Shown piece after piece: positions 47,201 through 59,567 of a DNA stretch of 64,000 bases. Source of the DNA: Heterohyrax brucei (taxonomy: Eukaryota > Chordata > Mammalia > Hyracoidea > Procaviidae); assembly GCA_028571685.1 (NCBI GenBank), contig CM053141.1:136118833-136182832 (forward strand), read 5' to 3'. Every line of letters starts with the position of its first letter. Position 1 is the stretch's first letter. The notes beneath the pieces are model-generated. The model saw only the letters and a program-made list of their open reading frames with translations, ran no database searches and was not told the origin of the DNA. The translations under genes were made by a program, and so were the position numbers.

Positions 47201-50200
47201 ATCAAATGCCTCTTCTGCATCGACAGACAAAATCAGGTGATTCTTGTCTTTTGTGTTATTTATGTGGTTGATCTCATTAATTGTTTTTCTGATGTTGAAC
47301 CAGCCTTGCATCCCTGGTATGGATCCAACTTGGTCATAATGGATTCTTTTTTTGATATGTTCTTGTATTCTTTTGGCAGGAATTTTGTTGAAGATTTTTG
47401 CATCTGGATTCATGAGTGATATTGGTCTGTAGTTCTCCTTTTTTGGCTGGGTCTTTCCCTGGCTTTGGTATCAGGGTTATGCTGGCTTCATAGAATGAAT
47501 TCGGGAGTATTCCATCCCTTTCCATACTGTAAAATAGTCTCAGTAGTATTGGAGATAACTCTTCTCTAAAAGCTTGGTAGAATTCTGCAGTGAAACCATC
47601 TGGGCCTGGACTTTTCTTGGTTGGTAGTTTTTGATGACTTTTTCAATCTCTTCCTTTGTGATGGGTTTATTAAGTTGGTCTGCTTCACGTTGTGATAATT
47701 TGGGTAGATGATATGAATCAAGGAATTTGTCCATTTCCACTAGGTTTTCAAATTTGTTAGAGTACAGTCTTTCATAATATTCTGTTATGATATTTTTTAT
47801 TTCTGTTGGATCTGTTATGATGAGTCTCCTCCCATTTCTTATTTGGGTTATTTGTTTCCTTTCCTGTTTTTTAGTAAGTTTAGCCAATGGTTTGCCAATT
47901 TTGTTGATCTTTTCAAAAAACCAGCTTTGGGTCTTTTTAATTTTTTCAGTTGTTCTATTCTTTAATTTGTTTAGTTCTGCTCTAATCTTTATGATCTGTT
48001 TTCTTCTGATGCCTGAGGGCTCCTCTGTTGTTCTCTCTCTACTTGTTCAAACTGTAGGGTCAGTTCTTTGATTTGGTTTCTTTCTTCCTTCCAGATGTGT
48101 GCATTTACAGAGATAAACTGGCCTCTGAGCACTGCTCTGGCTGTATCCCATAGGTTCTGGTAGGAAGCATTTTCATTCTCATTGGAATCCATGAGTTTAT
48201 TTCATCCTTGATTTCTTCTATAACCCGTGGGTTTTTGAGCAGGGTGTTATTCAGTTTCCATGAGTTCCACTTATGTTTTTCCTGCTATTGATTTCGACTT
48301 TTATAGCTTTATGATCTGAGAATATGCTTTGCATTCATTCAGTGGTATGGATTTTGGTGAAAATGACTTTATGTCCTAACACATGGTCCATTCTGGAGAG
48401 TGTTCCATGTGCACTGGAGAAGAAGGTGTAGTTGTCTGTTGATGGATAGAAAGTTCTGTATATGTGATGAGGTCTGGTTGGTTAATTGTGGCAATAAATT
48501 CTTCTGTGTCTTTACTGAGCCTTTATCTAGACAGTCTGTCCAATATTGAGAGTGGAGTGTTGAAGTCTCACACTATTATTGTGGAATGATCTGTCTCATT
48601 TTCGAGTGCAGTCAGTGTTTCTTCAGTGTATTCAGGTGCTCTAATATTAGGTGTATAAATATTTAATATTGTTAAGTGCTGCTTATGTTTTGAAACTTTC
48701 AGCAATAGTGTCCATCTTTGTCCACAATGGTGGATTTTACATTAAAATAAATTTTAACTGAGATTAGAATTGCTACACCTGCTCTTCTTTGTGTATTGTT
48801 AGCTTGATATATCTTCTCCTATCCTTTAATTTTCAGTTTGTTCATATCTTTAAGTCTAAGGCGAGTTTCTTATAGGCAACATACGGATGGATTGTGTCTT
48901 TTGATCCAAGAAGTCACTCGATATCTCTTTACTGGAGTGTTCAGTCCATTCAAATTCAGTGTAATTATTGACAGGTGTGTGTTTAATGCTGTCATTGTGA
49001 TATGTTTGTTTTTGTGTTGATGTTTTCAATGTTGTTCTTATTAATCTGTTTGGAAACTTTCTTCTTTGTGAGTTGATTTTCCACCTTCTTCAGGGTTGAC
49101 TATGTGGTTGTTGAGACTCCTGTATTATGTTTCTTGATTTGATATGTTACATTTTTATTGTGCTTTATGGCTACCCTTATAATCCCCCTTAATAAACTAT
49201 GTATAAACTCAGTTTTAATTACTACCAGTCTTATTAACTTCCTCTCTATCTTGAAGGATGGTAACGACTGTAGTACATCTCTTTTTTTAATATGATGACA
49301 TCATAGTTTTCATGATATGATCACTGGATCATTTCTTTCACTATTATAGCTTTGGTGGAGATTGGAGCCTTCCCTAACTGATTAGGTTTCTGGCTGATGT
49401 GTCCTGAATTTGCTTCTAAAATATAAAGTTAGTGGTTTCGTTCTTCTAAGCCAAGAGATTCTTTCAGTATTTCTTATAGCTCTGGTTTGATTTTTACAAA
49501 GTCTCTGGGTTTCTGTTTTCCTGTAAATGTCCTAATTTCATTTCCATATTTGAAAGATCGTTTTGCAGGATATGTGATTCTTGGTTGGAAATTCTTCTCC
49601 TTCAAGGCTTTGAATATGTCATGCCACTGTCTCAGTGCCAGTATTGTTTCTGCTGAGAAATCCTATGAAAGCCTACAGGGTTTCTCTTTTTGTGTTAGCT
49701 TTGCTGTGAGTCTTGCTGCTCTTAAGAGTTTCTGCTTATGTTTCATTCTATTGAGCTTGATTGTAATATGTCTTGGAATATTTCTTTTGAGATCTATATT
49801 GAGTGGCATTCGATATACATCTTAGATATCTATATTCTCTACTCTCATGATTTCTGGGAAGTTTTCTGTCAGCAGCTCAGCCATAATACTCTGTGTTCTC
49901 AAGTGTCTCACCATGTTCAGCAACTCCGATTAATCATAGAGTGTGCCTCTTAATAGAGTCCAACATGCTTCTTAATGTTTCTTTATTTTTCTTGTTTCTT
50001 TTTTTCTGATTTATCCTCATAGATGCTGGAGTCAGTAGCTCTGTCTTCCAAGTCAGAAAGTCTCTTTTCCATTTGTTCCATTCTGTTTTCTTGGCTTCAA
50101 ATTGAAGTTTCTATGTCTTTGATTTTGTCCTTGATCTGTTGGATTTCAGAGTCCTGGTGTTCCACCAGATCAAACAGCTTACTTAATTTTTTATTTTGCT

Positions 50201-51210
50201 CTGCTGCATTTGGTATAAGGTCTAGGAGGGCTCTCTATATAATCCTTTTGTATTTACCTTCTGATAGTTTTAGAAAGGTTTCTTTGTCTGGGAAATTCTT
50301 CGGTTGTTTCTTTTGGGGGCCTTCTGAAGCCATGGATGATTTCTTAGTTACACTTTTATCCAGATACTTTTTCTTTTTGGGCATCATGTGAATCAATAAA
50401 GGCTCAGAGAGAAGCTGTGAGGATGGACTGCAGTTGTTTCTCCAGGCCATCTTAAAATGAAAGATAAAAGGTATCTGACGACTTCCAAAGTCAGTTGTTT
50501 TCAGATGTACAGGTCCCTCTTCCCAGCTGGCAAAGTAAGCACTTCTGTATCCAGCCCCAGATGTGATTAACTAGTTCAAAATGCAGAAAGGCTACTGCCC
50601 TACTGGCCTCTGCTGCTGGGCCCCAGCCATAGGTGATACTGTGTAGAATATTGCTTTTCTGCCAGAAAAGTGCTCTTCTCCAGGGAGGTGCTGCCTCCCA
50701 GCCTAGGAATTAGGTCCAGCTGAGGACTCCATATGGGTCTCACTGCCTCCAGGTAGAATAAGATGGAATCCTGCTCAAGATCTGTGCCTGCCTTGGTACT
50801 GGCTACTCAGTGGTGGAAGTGCAGAGAGAGGCCAAAGGTGCCAAGATGCACAGAGTCCAAAGCTGAGCTCTCAAAATGTGGCAATTTCACCCACAGATCC
50901 CACCCTCTGTGAATCTGAGATTAGCTGCTAGGCAAGTCCCAGCCCTGCCTGCTGGCTAAGACAGATAAAGAAAAGTTAAAATGATGACTTACCTTTGGTC
51001 CATGAAAGCCAGCACTCATCCAAGAGTGGGGGACAGCAAAAGAGAGGAGGTTTTCCTTTCAGTGATATGAAGTCCAGATTAACAGCCCCATGCCTTGTCC
51101 TAGGGCTCAGTAGGTATCCAAAAGGCTCCATTTAATTATCATTTCAGGTCTTGGTTTCCAGACAGATTTAAGGAGACATGTGCTTGGTCTGTCATATTGA
51201 CTCTGTTTCT
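44229..51210 (-). mobile_element. full-length L1 LINE, antisense, with 18-bp target-site duplication
   Basis: The 3' end with A-tail is at the left (T-rich 44222-44242) and the 5' untranslated region at the right (about 50460-51210). ORF1 begins near 50393 (MMPKKKK) and its C-terminal domain ends near 49450. ORF2 spans roughly 49250 to 45230: endonuclease part 48200-49250, reverse transcriptase at 47060-47540 ([24 protein letters not shown] with the catalytic Asp), and the C-terminal cysteine region at 45461-45655 ([22 protein letters not shown]). TGAATATAGTTTTCTTTT (44211-44228) and TGAATGTGGTTTTCTTTT (51211-51228) differ at 2 of 18 bases. Both ORFs are broken by stops and shifts, so it is immobile. 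Confidence 0.95.
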
Positions 51211-51228
51211 TGAATGTGGTTTTCTTTT

Positions 51229-51689
51229 CAGAAAATATAACCTTTAAGGATTATGCCTTGACTTACTCTGTTTTCTGTTAGCTACTTCTTTCAAAAAACA
51301 CAAATGTTTCGAAGCAACTATCTTACTAGCTTCCCCTTCCCTGCAACTTGGAAAGGGAATGTCAGAGTTTAAAAAGTAAACACTTGAACAGCTAAAGAAA
51401 CTGCAAACTTTTGATTGGGCCCTGAGGCAACAAGGGCCATCATGTAGCTTTGGAGATTTGATGTCTTGAGTTTTATTTGGGGTGGGAACTGGAATGAGGA
51501 CTTATTAATTATGTAATTAGAGGTTTTTATGATGACTCAAGCCCAAGCCAGGGTCTTTTAATTGCTTCATATGCATATGATGCACTCCAGTATTCAATCA
51601 ATTGACAAGGATTATTGAACATGCTACGCATTGCCAGAAAAGCAGGGAAATCAGTCTTAAAATAAACATAGCAAGAAGTCTCCTTACAA
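51229..51689. other. unique sequence, possible conserved non-coding island
   Basis: No repeat recognised. The stretch 51500-51610 holds clustered homeodomain-like and octamer-like cores ('attaattatgtaattagagg', 'cttcatatgcatatgatg'). Confidence 0.5.
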
Positions 51690-51950
51690 ACCAGGATAGT
51701 CAGATTTTTGGCTTATTTACTCTGGACAAGCCATCAGGACAGCCCCTTTCCTAGAAAAGAGCATCATGTTTGGTAAAATCATATTTGGTCAGTGAAAATG
51801 AGGGAAACTTTCTATGAGATGGATTGACACAGGATGTACAAAAATGGGCTCAAGTGATTATGAAGATGGCATGGGAGCAAGGCAACATTCTGTGCTGTTT
51901 TCATAGCATTGCCATGAGTCAGCACACTGAATGGCAGCTAACAACATTTT
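51690..51950 (+). mobile_element. RTE-type LINE 3' end, plus strand
   Basis: 'tctggacaagccatcaggacagcccc', 'gcatcatgtttggtaaaatc', 'ctatgagatggattgacacagg', 'gggctcaagtgattatgaagatggcatggg' and 'gccatgagtcagcacactgaatggcagctaacaac' follow the RTE 3' end with strong decay and small deletions. Confidence 0.85.
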
Positions 51951-53035
51951 ACAGAGGAAGATACTGGAGGACAAGGATTTCCCTTAATTTGCCTAAAACC
52001 GCTCATCTGTGAAATTCCAGAGATGAGTTTATTATCTTATGCTCTTGCTGTTACCCATAATATTACAATTGATTTCTAATCTTTCTGAAATTTTCTGTTT
52101 TCACATATGAAATGAACTTTGGTACTCAATACTCAGCTTTGCTGTTTAAAAATCTGTGAGAAATCTTTGCTCTATGTGAAAAGATTGATAGGACCTTATG
52201 ATTGTTTAGTTTCTTAAAAAAACTATGTTTGATAGGTCTTTTAACACAGTATTTTAAAGAAAATGATGCTTTTGTTATGCCAAACTGATCTAATGTTAAA
52301 ATGTGAAATATGTTCTCAATCCACTTAGCTAGTTTCAATTTTAGATTTATTAAACTTCTATGACTGTGTTTCAGGAGTGTGTTTATTTCAGTGTTCAGAC
52401 TTCATAGAACTTTAAGAACTTAGGAGACTGATGTCTTTTTTTTTCCCCCAGAGCTGGATGTGTCTGTGCTAATGGCATTTGTGCATTTCAGGCAAATACA
52501 TTCAGCATACTTTAGAACAATATTCAGGGAAAATTAGTATATTTTGAGTTGCTTTAATGGCAAATTGACAGTTGGAAATCTTCCTGAAGAAGCAAGTTCT
52601 CATTCTTAGAACTGTGCTTGCATAATAAGAAAACAATCTATTTAGCGTACGGTGCTTTATCCTGACAAACCACAGTGTGGGATGCAAAGAGTGTGAGGAC
52701 ATGGTTCATTTTTCTACAAGAGATATGATGAAAGTATCTAACTTCTATTTAATGTTTTCAACCACTCTGCCTATTTGTTTAAAAAACAGGATAATATTTA
52801 TCTAGGCTCACCTGAGGAATTGTTGTAAGTGTGAATTATCTGTTTTATTTTGGAAAGGAAAATGCTTTATAAGGATGAGAATTTTTGTTGTTCATTTCTC
52901 CATGTCACTTGGAATGAAAATTTTCTAGAGATGAATAGTTACATTTTGTCTTGTTTAAATAATAATTTTTAAAGTTATCTCTTACAATGCCAGCTTTTAA
53001 ATTCAGCTTCTCACAATTTGCTAATCTGGGTTTAA
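51951..53035. other. unique sequence, no gene seen
   Basis: About 1.1 kb of AT-rich DNA with no recognised repeat. Short minus-strand frames (52126-52338, 52502-52702) have no known domain. Confidence 0.45.
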
Positions 53036-53245
53036 GCCAAAAAACTAAACCCAATGCCAATGAGTCATTTCTGACTCATAATGACCCTACACGACAGGCA
53101 TAGCAGCCTTATAGGATTTCCAAAACTATAAAGCTATATGGAAACAGACTGCCACATCTTTCTCTCATGAAGAGAGGTAGTGTGTTGAAATGCCAATCTT
53201 GGTTAGCAGCTGAGTGCTTTAATTACTGCACCACCAGCAATCCTT
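53036..53245 (-). mobile_element. AfroSINE, long variant, antisense
   Basis: 'aaactaaacccaatgccaatgagtcatttctgactcataatgaccc', the extra block 'ctatatggaaacagactgccacatctttctctcatgaagagagg', and the head 'cttggttagcagctgagtgctttaattactgcaccacc'. Confidence 0.85.
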
Positions 53246-53262
53246 AATATAGGATTATCAAG

Positions 53263-53420
53263 AAAAAAAAAATCCAAACCTGTTGCCAATAAGTCAAATC
53301 TCACACTCATAGTGACCCTGTAGGACAGAGCAGAAGTGGTCCCTAGGGTTTGCAAAGAGCAGCTTGTGGATTTGAACTATTGATCTTTGGGCTAGAAACA
53401 CTGTGCCATCAGGATCCCAA
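53263..53420 (-). mobile_element. AfroSINE, antisense
   Basis: 'aaaatccaaacctgttgccaataagtcaaatctcacactcatagtgaccctgtaggacagagc' to 'aacactgtgccatcaggatccc'. It lies directly beside the long variant in the same orientation. Confidence 0.88.
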
Positions 53421-54240
53421 GACGAGGTAAAGCCATATTCATTATATTTTTTTCAAATGTTTAGGCCTTATCATATCTCCTAAAAGTAAATTTGGCATTA
53501 AACCAACATTTTCCTATTGTCAGCTCTGCGTAGTCACTATATCACATTCCCAGAAGAGTAGATTGTGTTACTCTTTGCCGCAAACATCATTAGCAAAACT
53601 GACAGCAAAGTGCTAATTCCAGAATCATTCTGCTTGTTGTTGGCATTTGAAGCAGGGAGAGTTGAGATTGACTGTCGGATGTCAAGCCAGGTTTCTATTA
53701 CTGACAAATAAAAACCCTCACAGTCAACTCCTAAAGAAGGGCCCAACTGATAAGAACATTCAGTGAAGAATAAACATAAGGAAAACACTATTCTGTTAAC
53801 TTTTCAGAGTCTTTTTTCTTTTTATTACAAAAAAGGAATTGGCAAAAATAGAAATTTAAAAACAATAACAAGGTAGCTTTAGGGACAAAAATGATTTAAT
53901 ATAGTAAGAATGACATTTTAGTCATCTTTCATCTTGTGCCAAATGAAAAATAACATTCTTTCCATTCGTTCCATTGCTAAAGGCAAATGGACCGTCTTTA
54001 TTTTCGTCTTTTTTTCTGTTTGGCAGCATTCCATACAGACAGAGATTCCATCTCTTGTTTCCAGTTCCAAAGTGAGACAAGCACCTACTTCTATGGTCTA
54101 TTGGTTGTTTTCCTAATAAGTCTTTGAAAACTTCTGTTGGTGACCTCAAACATAGACTTTTTGCTGTGGTTGAGTTTTTTTAAAAGAGACTTCCAGAATT
54201 TCTTAATATGATCATTCTTTTCCCTTCCAAGTAATGGGAG
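53421..54240. other. unassigned stretch with a possible minus-strand retrocopy 3' end
   Basis: On the minus strand 53815-54240 shows overlapping short open frames (53922-54149, 75 codons, plus a second frame upstream) followed by AT-rich sequence with AATAAA and A-runs near 53815-53830. The protein is not recognised. It may be the decayed 3' end of a processed transcript or chance. Confidence 0.3.
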
Positions 54241-54244
54241 ATAG

Positions 54245-54950
54245 CTGTTGCTGTTAGTTGCTCATCCCATTGCCATTTCCTTCATCATCTTCCAGACCCC
54301 ATAGCTCAAAGGTATTAAATTTTGCTTTCACGTGCATATGAGGCAAATGAAAATATCATATCTCAGATCAGGTGCACCTGAGTCCTTGAAGTGACATCTT
54401 TGTTTCCAAACACTTTAAAGAGATTTTTTGCAATAAATTTTCCCAATATAACGTGCTGTTTGACTTCTTGACTGCTTCCACGAGTGTTGATTATGGATCC
54501 ACATAAAATGAAATCCTTGACAACTGCAATGTTTTCTCCATTTGTCATGATGTTGCTTTTTGGTCAAATTGTGAGAATTTTTGGGTTTTTTGTGAGGTGC
54601 AATCTGAAGAAGAATTGATGAACTATGCGGGTGTTGGCAAAGAATGTTGCATATTTCTTGGACAGCCAGAAGAAGGAACAAATTCATCTTGGATGAAGCC
54701 GAATCCGAGCATTCCTCAGAAGCAAAGACGTTGAGACTTCTTCCCAAGTACTTTGTACATGTTGTCAGGAGGTTGCAGACCCTGGAGAAGGACATTGTGC
54801 CTGGTAAAGCACAGAGTCAGCAAGAAAGAGGAGGACCCTCAATGAAATGGATTGACACAGTGGCCGCAACAGTGAGCTCAAGTATAGCATTGACTAGGAA
54901 TGGCACAGGGCCAGCTGCATTTTGTTGATAGCTCCTGGCAGTAACAACCA
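54245..54950. mobile_element. RTE-type LINE with 5' inversion (twin priming)
   Basis: 54605-54950 is a plus-strand RTE 3' end ('gaagaagaattgatgaactatgcgggtgttggc', 'ggagaaggacattgtgcctgg', 'tcaatgaaatggattgacacagtggc', 'gcattttgttgatagctcctggcagtaacaac'). 54290-54600 is the immediately upstream part of the same element but reversed ('gagtccttgaagtgacatctttgtttccaaacactttaaag', 'tcttgactgcttccacgagtgttgattatgg'). The two halves are adjacent in the RTE consensus, meeting near its 'gaagaagaattgatg'. Confidence 0.82.
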
Positions 54951-56698
54951 CCAGCTTCCTAACAAAACTGTGGTTTTGTTTAGAGAAGGAATTTCACCTG
55001 CAAAAACACTCTATTTCTCATTTATTCCTTCGGTTCCTGAAGCCCACACCACATAGCCAGAGGTGGTCATTTGACAGTGTGAGTCACTGCTATGTCAGTG
55101 GAGTTGCTAGGCTGATACTCTTGGCAAGCTCTTAAAAGAGGAAGCAGACTGAATTGGTAGTTGCCTCTGCTCTTTGCCTTCTCTCTAATCTGAGATGCAA
55201 TTACAAAGTTGGTATAAAACAGTCATCTTGAGACTCCTAAAGAGATGAGCTCGCCCTGAATGTGCTGAACAGAAACATAAAGAACCTAGATTCCTGCTAG
55301 CTATTTAGAGCCACACTATCGGCTCTGGACTGCTTATCTTCAGATTTCTAGTTATCTTTAAACAATAATAATCATAAAACTTTCCATTTATCTGTGCTCT
55401 CTGTTTTTAGCATTCTGTTACTTGCAGGCAAGTTTATTCTCTATGCAAAATATTGCACAGCAGAAAATTCAGAAACAAAATACACTAGAGCCTGTAATGA
55501 ACAGTATTTCCCCAGGCTACCTTGCTTAATTGTGAAGATATTTAGTTAATATACAAATTATGAAGCTTGAAATAATTGGCTCTGATCAGCATCGCTTTAT
55601 TATCATTAAAGAGATTTTGATTCAGAGTTCATCTGCATGGGGAAGCTTGCTTGGCTAGTTACATGGTGCATGGTTTTCTGTATTGGAAGCCTCTGTCAGG
55701 CTTGACAATCACCAAGGAGAGTTTGGAATGTTTGGTTTATTGTCAGCAGGGGTGGAATTTTACAAATGAGTGGCTTTCTTGGAGATGTCATAGCATGTTG
55801 TGACTATTTCATGAGGACTGTTACAAATCATCTTTCTACTAAGAGTAACTGTTTAAAGAAATTTGATGTGATTTAATATTTTGATACACTAAAGCAAAAT
55901 GAAAGTCTTACATCTTTACATGTCTTGTAATATTACCATTCTCACTGCCATTCCTACACACTTTCTTGAGTGGGATGGAAAATAATGGTGTTAACAGTTG
56001 GCAAGCTGGGAATTCCTTCTCACTCTGGTCATGCCCATGGGTGTTTCACATTGTGAATATCATCTGCTTTATCTCTTGAAGCAGAAAAAAACTTGTTGAG
56101 ATCTGCTTTATACATGAAGAATAACCCCCCTTAATGAGTACCTTCAGCAGTACCTAGGCAGCTGATGTGAGCTCTGGACTAGTTATTCTCCACAAGCACT
56201 GGGGAAGAAGGCTCAAGTAACAAGTCCTCCAGGGATGCATCGTTATTTCGAGAGTGGGGACCTGGAGCTTTAAGTCTGTCAGATGGTTCATAGAATAAAA
56301 GGTCGACAAACACAGAGCCTTTGCATGCATATGTCTGTCTCCACTTAGGACCAGCCCAAGGGATGGGTATTGGCGACCTGAATCCCTGAATGGAAAAGGT
56401 TCATGAGGCTGCATTCAGGCCCACTGGGGGATGAGTACAGGGCCTGTCTTCTGTGGCTGTTGAGCTTGGTACCCTTTATCCCGCTGTCACCTCATTGTCC
56501 TTTCCTTGACTCAGGCACTTAGGTTGAACTCATTTCCGTTAGCCTGTGTAAACAACCTTGGCTCATTCCTCTGCTGTCCAGAGTACGTCTTGGGCATTGT
56601 ATAAATCCGTATCTTTCTAATATGTAGCATTTGAAATTAATTACAACTGCAAACAACAGTGAACTCCCAAATAATATTGGCTTACTATGAAGTTTCAG
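54951..56698. other. unique sequence with a possible conserved island
   Basis: No gene recognised in about 1.75 kb. 55530-55680 is AT-rich with several homeodomain-like cores ('ttagttaatatacaaattatgaagc', 'tttattatcattaaagag') and lacks repeat signatures. Confidence 0.5.
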
Positions 56699-56920
56699 GG
56701 AGCCCTGATGGCATAGTGGTTAAGCACGAGGCTGCTAACTGAAACGTCAGAAGACTGGACTCACCAGCTGAACCCACCACCCACTTTGCCAGAGAAAAAA
56801 GACCTGACAATCTGCTCCAATTAAGATTAAAGCCTTGGAAACCCTATGGGGACAGTTCTACTCTGTGTTCTATAAGGTAGTTGTTTTAAGGGCACACAAC
56901 AAACACAATAACAACATAAA
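56699..56920 (+). mobile_element. AfroSINE, long variant
   Basis: 'gagccctgatggcatagtggttaagcacgaggctgctaactg', the extra block 'agagaaaaaagacctgacaatctgctccaattaagattaaagcc', then 'ttggaaaccctatggggacagttctactctg'. It ends in CAACAAACACAATAACAAC, an RTE-like tail. Confidence 0.88.
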
Positions 56921-57569
56921 AGTTTAATTCTCTTAAGTAAAGCAAGTCTAGAAGTACTGAGTCAAGGATTGACGTGGATCCTTCTAGTTTGCTGTCCCAA
57001 CTTCCCTACAAGGGCTTGCTTTTTCATCTATACTGCAAGTACTATACAGGACTTGGGTGTATGTACCATTGGTCAGAAGTTCATCCCATGGTAGCATCTG
57101 ACTGAAGGGAAGCCAAAACACAGTTTCATTGTTAGACTGGAATGAAATCAAGATTCAGTTACTAAATAAGGAGAGAGGGACTGTTGACAGCAGTTAGCTT
57201 TCACTTGCAAGTAAACGTAACTGAGGGTGTGGCTATTATAAATCCACTGATTTCCACATATGGGCTGTAACCCTTCTCCCTTTTAACACCTGAAATACTT
57301 TCTCTGCTTCCAAGGCATTTATGGAAGCCAGATGGTGGCCAGTAACCAGACACAGTTGTTTAAGTTTCCTTAATGCTTTTCTTTATCCTGATTGTATGGA
57401 TAAAAGACTCTTCATTTTTCTTTTTTGCTCCCAGGTTTCACTGCATTTAGAAGAACTACGTTTCAGATAGGGTACCCACCCTCCTGCTACACTGGGTAGT
57501 TGCTTATTTAGAAGTTGATCAGGACCGACTGCTCTGACCGGAATCTGGCAGAGGCCCCAGACAGAGTAG
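56921..57569. other. unique sequence, no gene seen
   Basis: No recognised repeat. The 68-codon minus-strand frame at 57383-57589 has no known domain. Confidence 0.45.
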
Positions 57570-58035
57570 GAGAAAAACAAAGCACACAAAAAAAATGAAA
57601 ATCACAAAAAAGACCAAACTTACTAGTTTGACAGAGACTGGAGGAACCCCAAGAGTATGACCTCAAGACATCTTTCTGCCCTGAAACTGAAGGCATTCCC
57701 AGAGATCACCTTCCTGCTAAAAAATAGTCAAGCCCATAAAACAAATAGTAACACCAGCAAGGAATGTGATCCTTAGAACAATCAATTATACAAGATCTAA
57801 AGAGCAACATTTGCCCAAAAGTAAAGAAGAAAAGCCAAAAAGGGATAGAAAATCAGGAGAAAAGGAAACAGGGAAGCCAGGACAGAAATGTGGAATGAGT
57901 TGACTCCTTGTAGGGAATAAAACAAGGCTACAAAACAATTTATGTACAAACTATTACATGGAAACCTAATTTGCTCAGCAAACTTCTACCCTAAGACACA
58001 ATAAAAATAAATGTGCTTGAATTAAAAAAAAAAAA
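57570..58035 (+). mobile_element. L1-lineage LINE 3' end, plus strand
   Basis: 'gacagagactggaggaaccccaagag', 'aatagtcaagcccataaaac', 'ggaaacagggaagccagg', 'acaatttatgtacaaactattac' and 'cttctaccctaagacacaataaaaataaatg' end in an A-run at 58024-58034. It is the complement of the family seen at 60606-61545. Confidence 0.72.
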
Positions 58036-59567
58036 GATTATCAGAAAGCTCTTCAAGTATAGATCCTTTGGAGGGTACATTCCAGTGACCTGTTTGAGAC
58101 ATGTAATAAAGAGCTCTGATTTCTATCTGGTAAAGGAATAAAAAAGTGCCATACCAGTGAAAGATAGTGAAAAAATATCTTCCAAATCCTTACAGCTAGA
58201 TAAAGAATGTTATGTTAGGGATGAGTAGTGGCAATTGCTAGGCACAGGAGATCCTTTTGTTTCAGGGAGAGTGATGACATCCTCTTGGTACTCACCCGGA
58301 GTCAGAATCCCAAAGAATCTCTGTGTCCAGTGACCTCCTCTGACCCATCAATGAGAATTTGTTGTAGGCGTAACAACCAGACCATTTTACTACAAATTTT
58401 CTGAATTCTCCCAACAACAGATTCCAGTATTTAAAAGATTTATTAGTATAGTGCTGTTTCTAAAAAGGATAGGATTCCCAGAATAGATTAAGATGTGATT
58501 GAATGTAAGTCTAAAAATAAAATAATATATATACCTATTAAGAAAATAATAACAAAATATTATCATTCATTCATTCAACTACTGAGAGAGTAATGAGTTG
58601 TTTTTGGACATTAGGTAAAGCAGTACATTGCTACTGGGACTTTAAGAGCTTTTGCTATCTTAGAGAATTCCCAGCTTTTCATTTTATTGTGAAGACCATG
58701 AGGCTGAAGGCATCACATTACTGCAGGAGTAGAGAGATGTTTTAACAGCTGCTCGACAGTTCCCATTTGGCAGTCTTTAATTCAACTTAGTTCAGTTCAA
58801 TGCAATAAATCAATGGAATTCAATTTAATTTGACACTGATAAAATCTATAGCAGGGATACAAAAAAGGCTCATTTTATTTAGGAACTCAATGTATATGTA
58901 CACAAGAGAAAAATATGAAACAGACTGTCTAAAGGCCAAGATGCTTACAAGCCATCAACGTACTTGTGTCACAGTGTTTTACTTTTAATTGAATTTATAA
59001 AGGAGACAGTCTCCTGAAACTTTATCAGGAGCTAATGGCTGATGTGGATATACATATTGCTTCGCAAAAGTGTAAATGCAATTTATTAATTAACTATAAA
59101 CATTATTTACAAAGATGAAAGCAAGTACACTAAGAAAATTTTGTTCATGCAGGTAGCATGTTATGTATACATGAATGTTAATTGTGGCACTCAATGGGTA
59201 GGGGGATTTCAGTGTTTTTACTTTACATTTTACACTCTACATTACTAGAATCATTTACAATAAATGTATATTATTTATATATTATAAAAATATAAATGCA
59301 GTAGATGACCGTTTCATCATTGTTAAAGAAACCCAGATACTGAATTAATGTTGTTTTAGAAGTTGATTACAATCACTATGCATTTTGTGGTGTTTCCTTC
59401 TTGCTTTTTACCTAATTTTCTAAAAAACTTTGAGGAAAGAAAAAAAATCCTGTTACAATAAGCATAATGCAAGTCATAACATTTGAGTTCCACTATTAGA
59501 TGGGAGGCAGGTGTGGTCATTGCAACTTCTAGGTGTAATGCCCACTAGCCATGCTGTGGCCCAGGTA
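58036..59567. other. unique AT-rich sequence, no gene seen
   Basis: About 1.5 kb with no recognised repeat. Contains runs such as 'aatgtatattatttatatattataaaaatataaatg' near 59260-59300. Confidence 0.45.
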
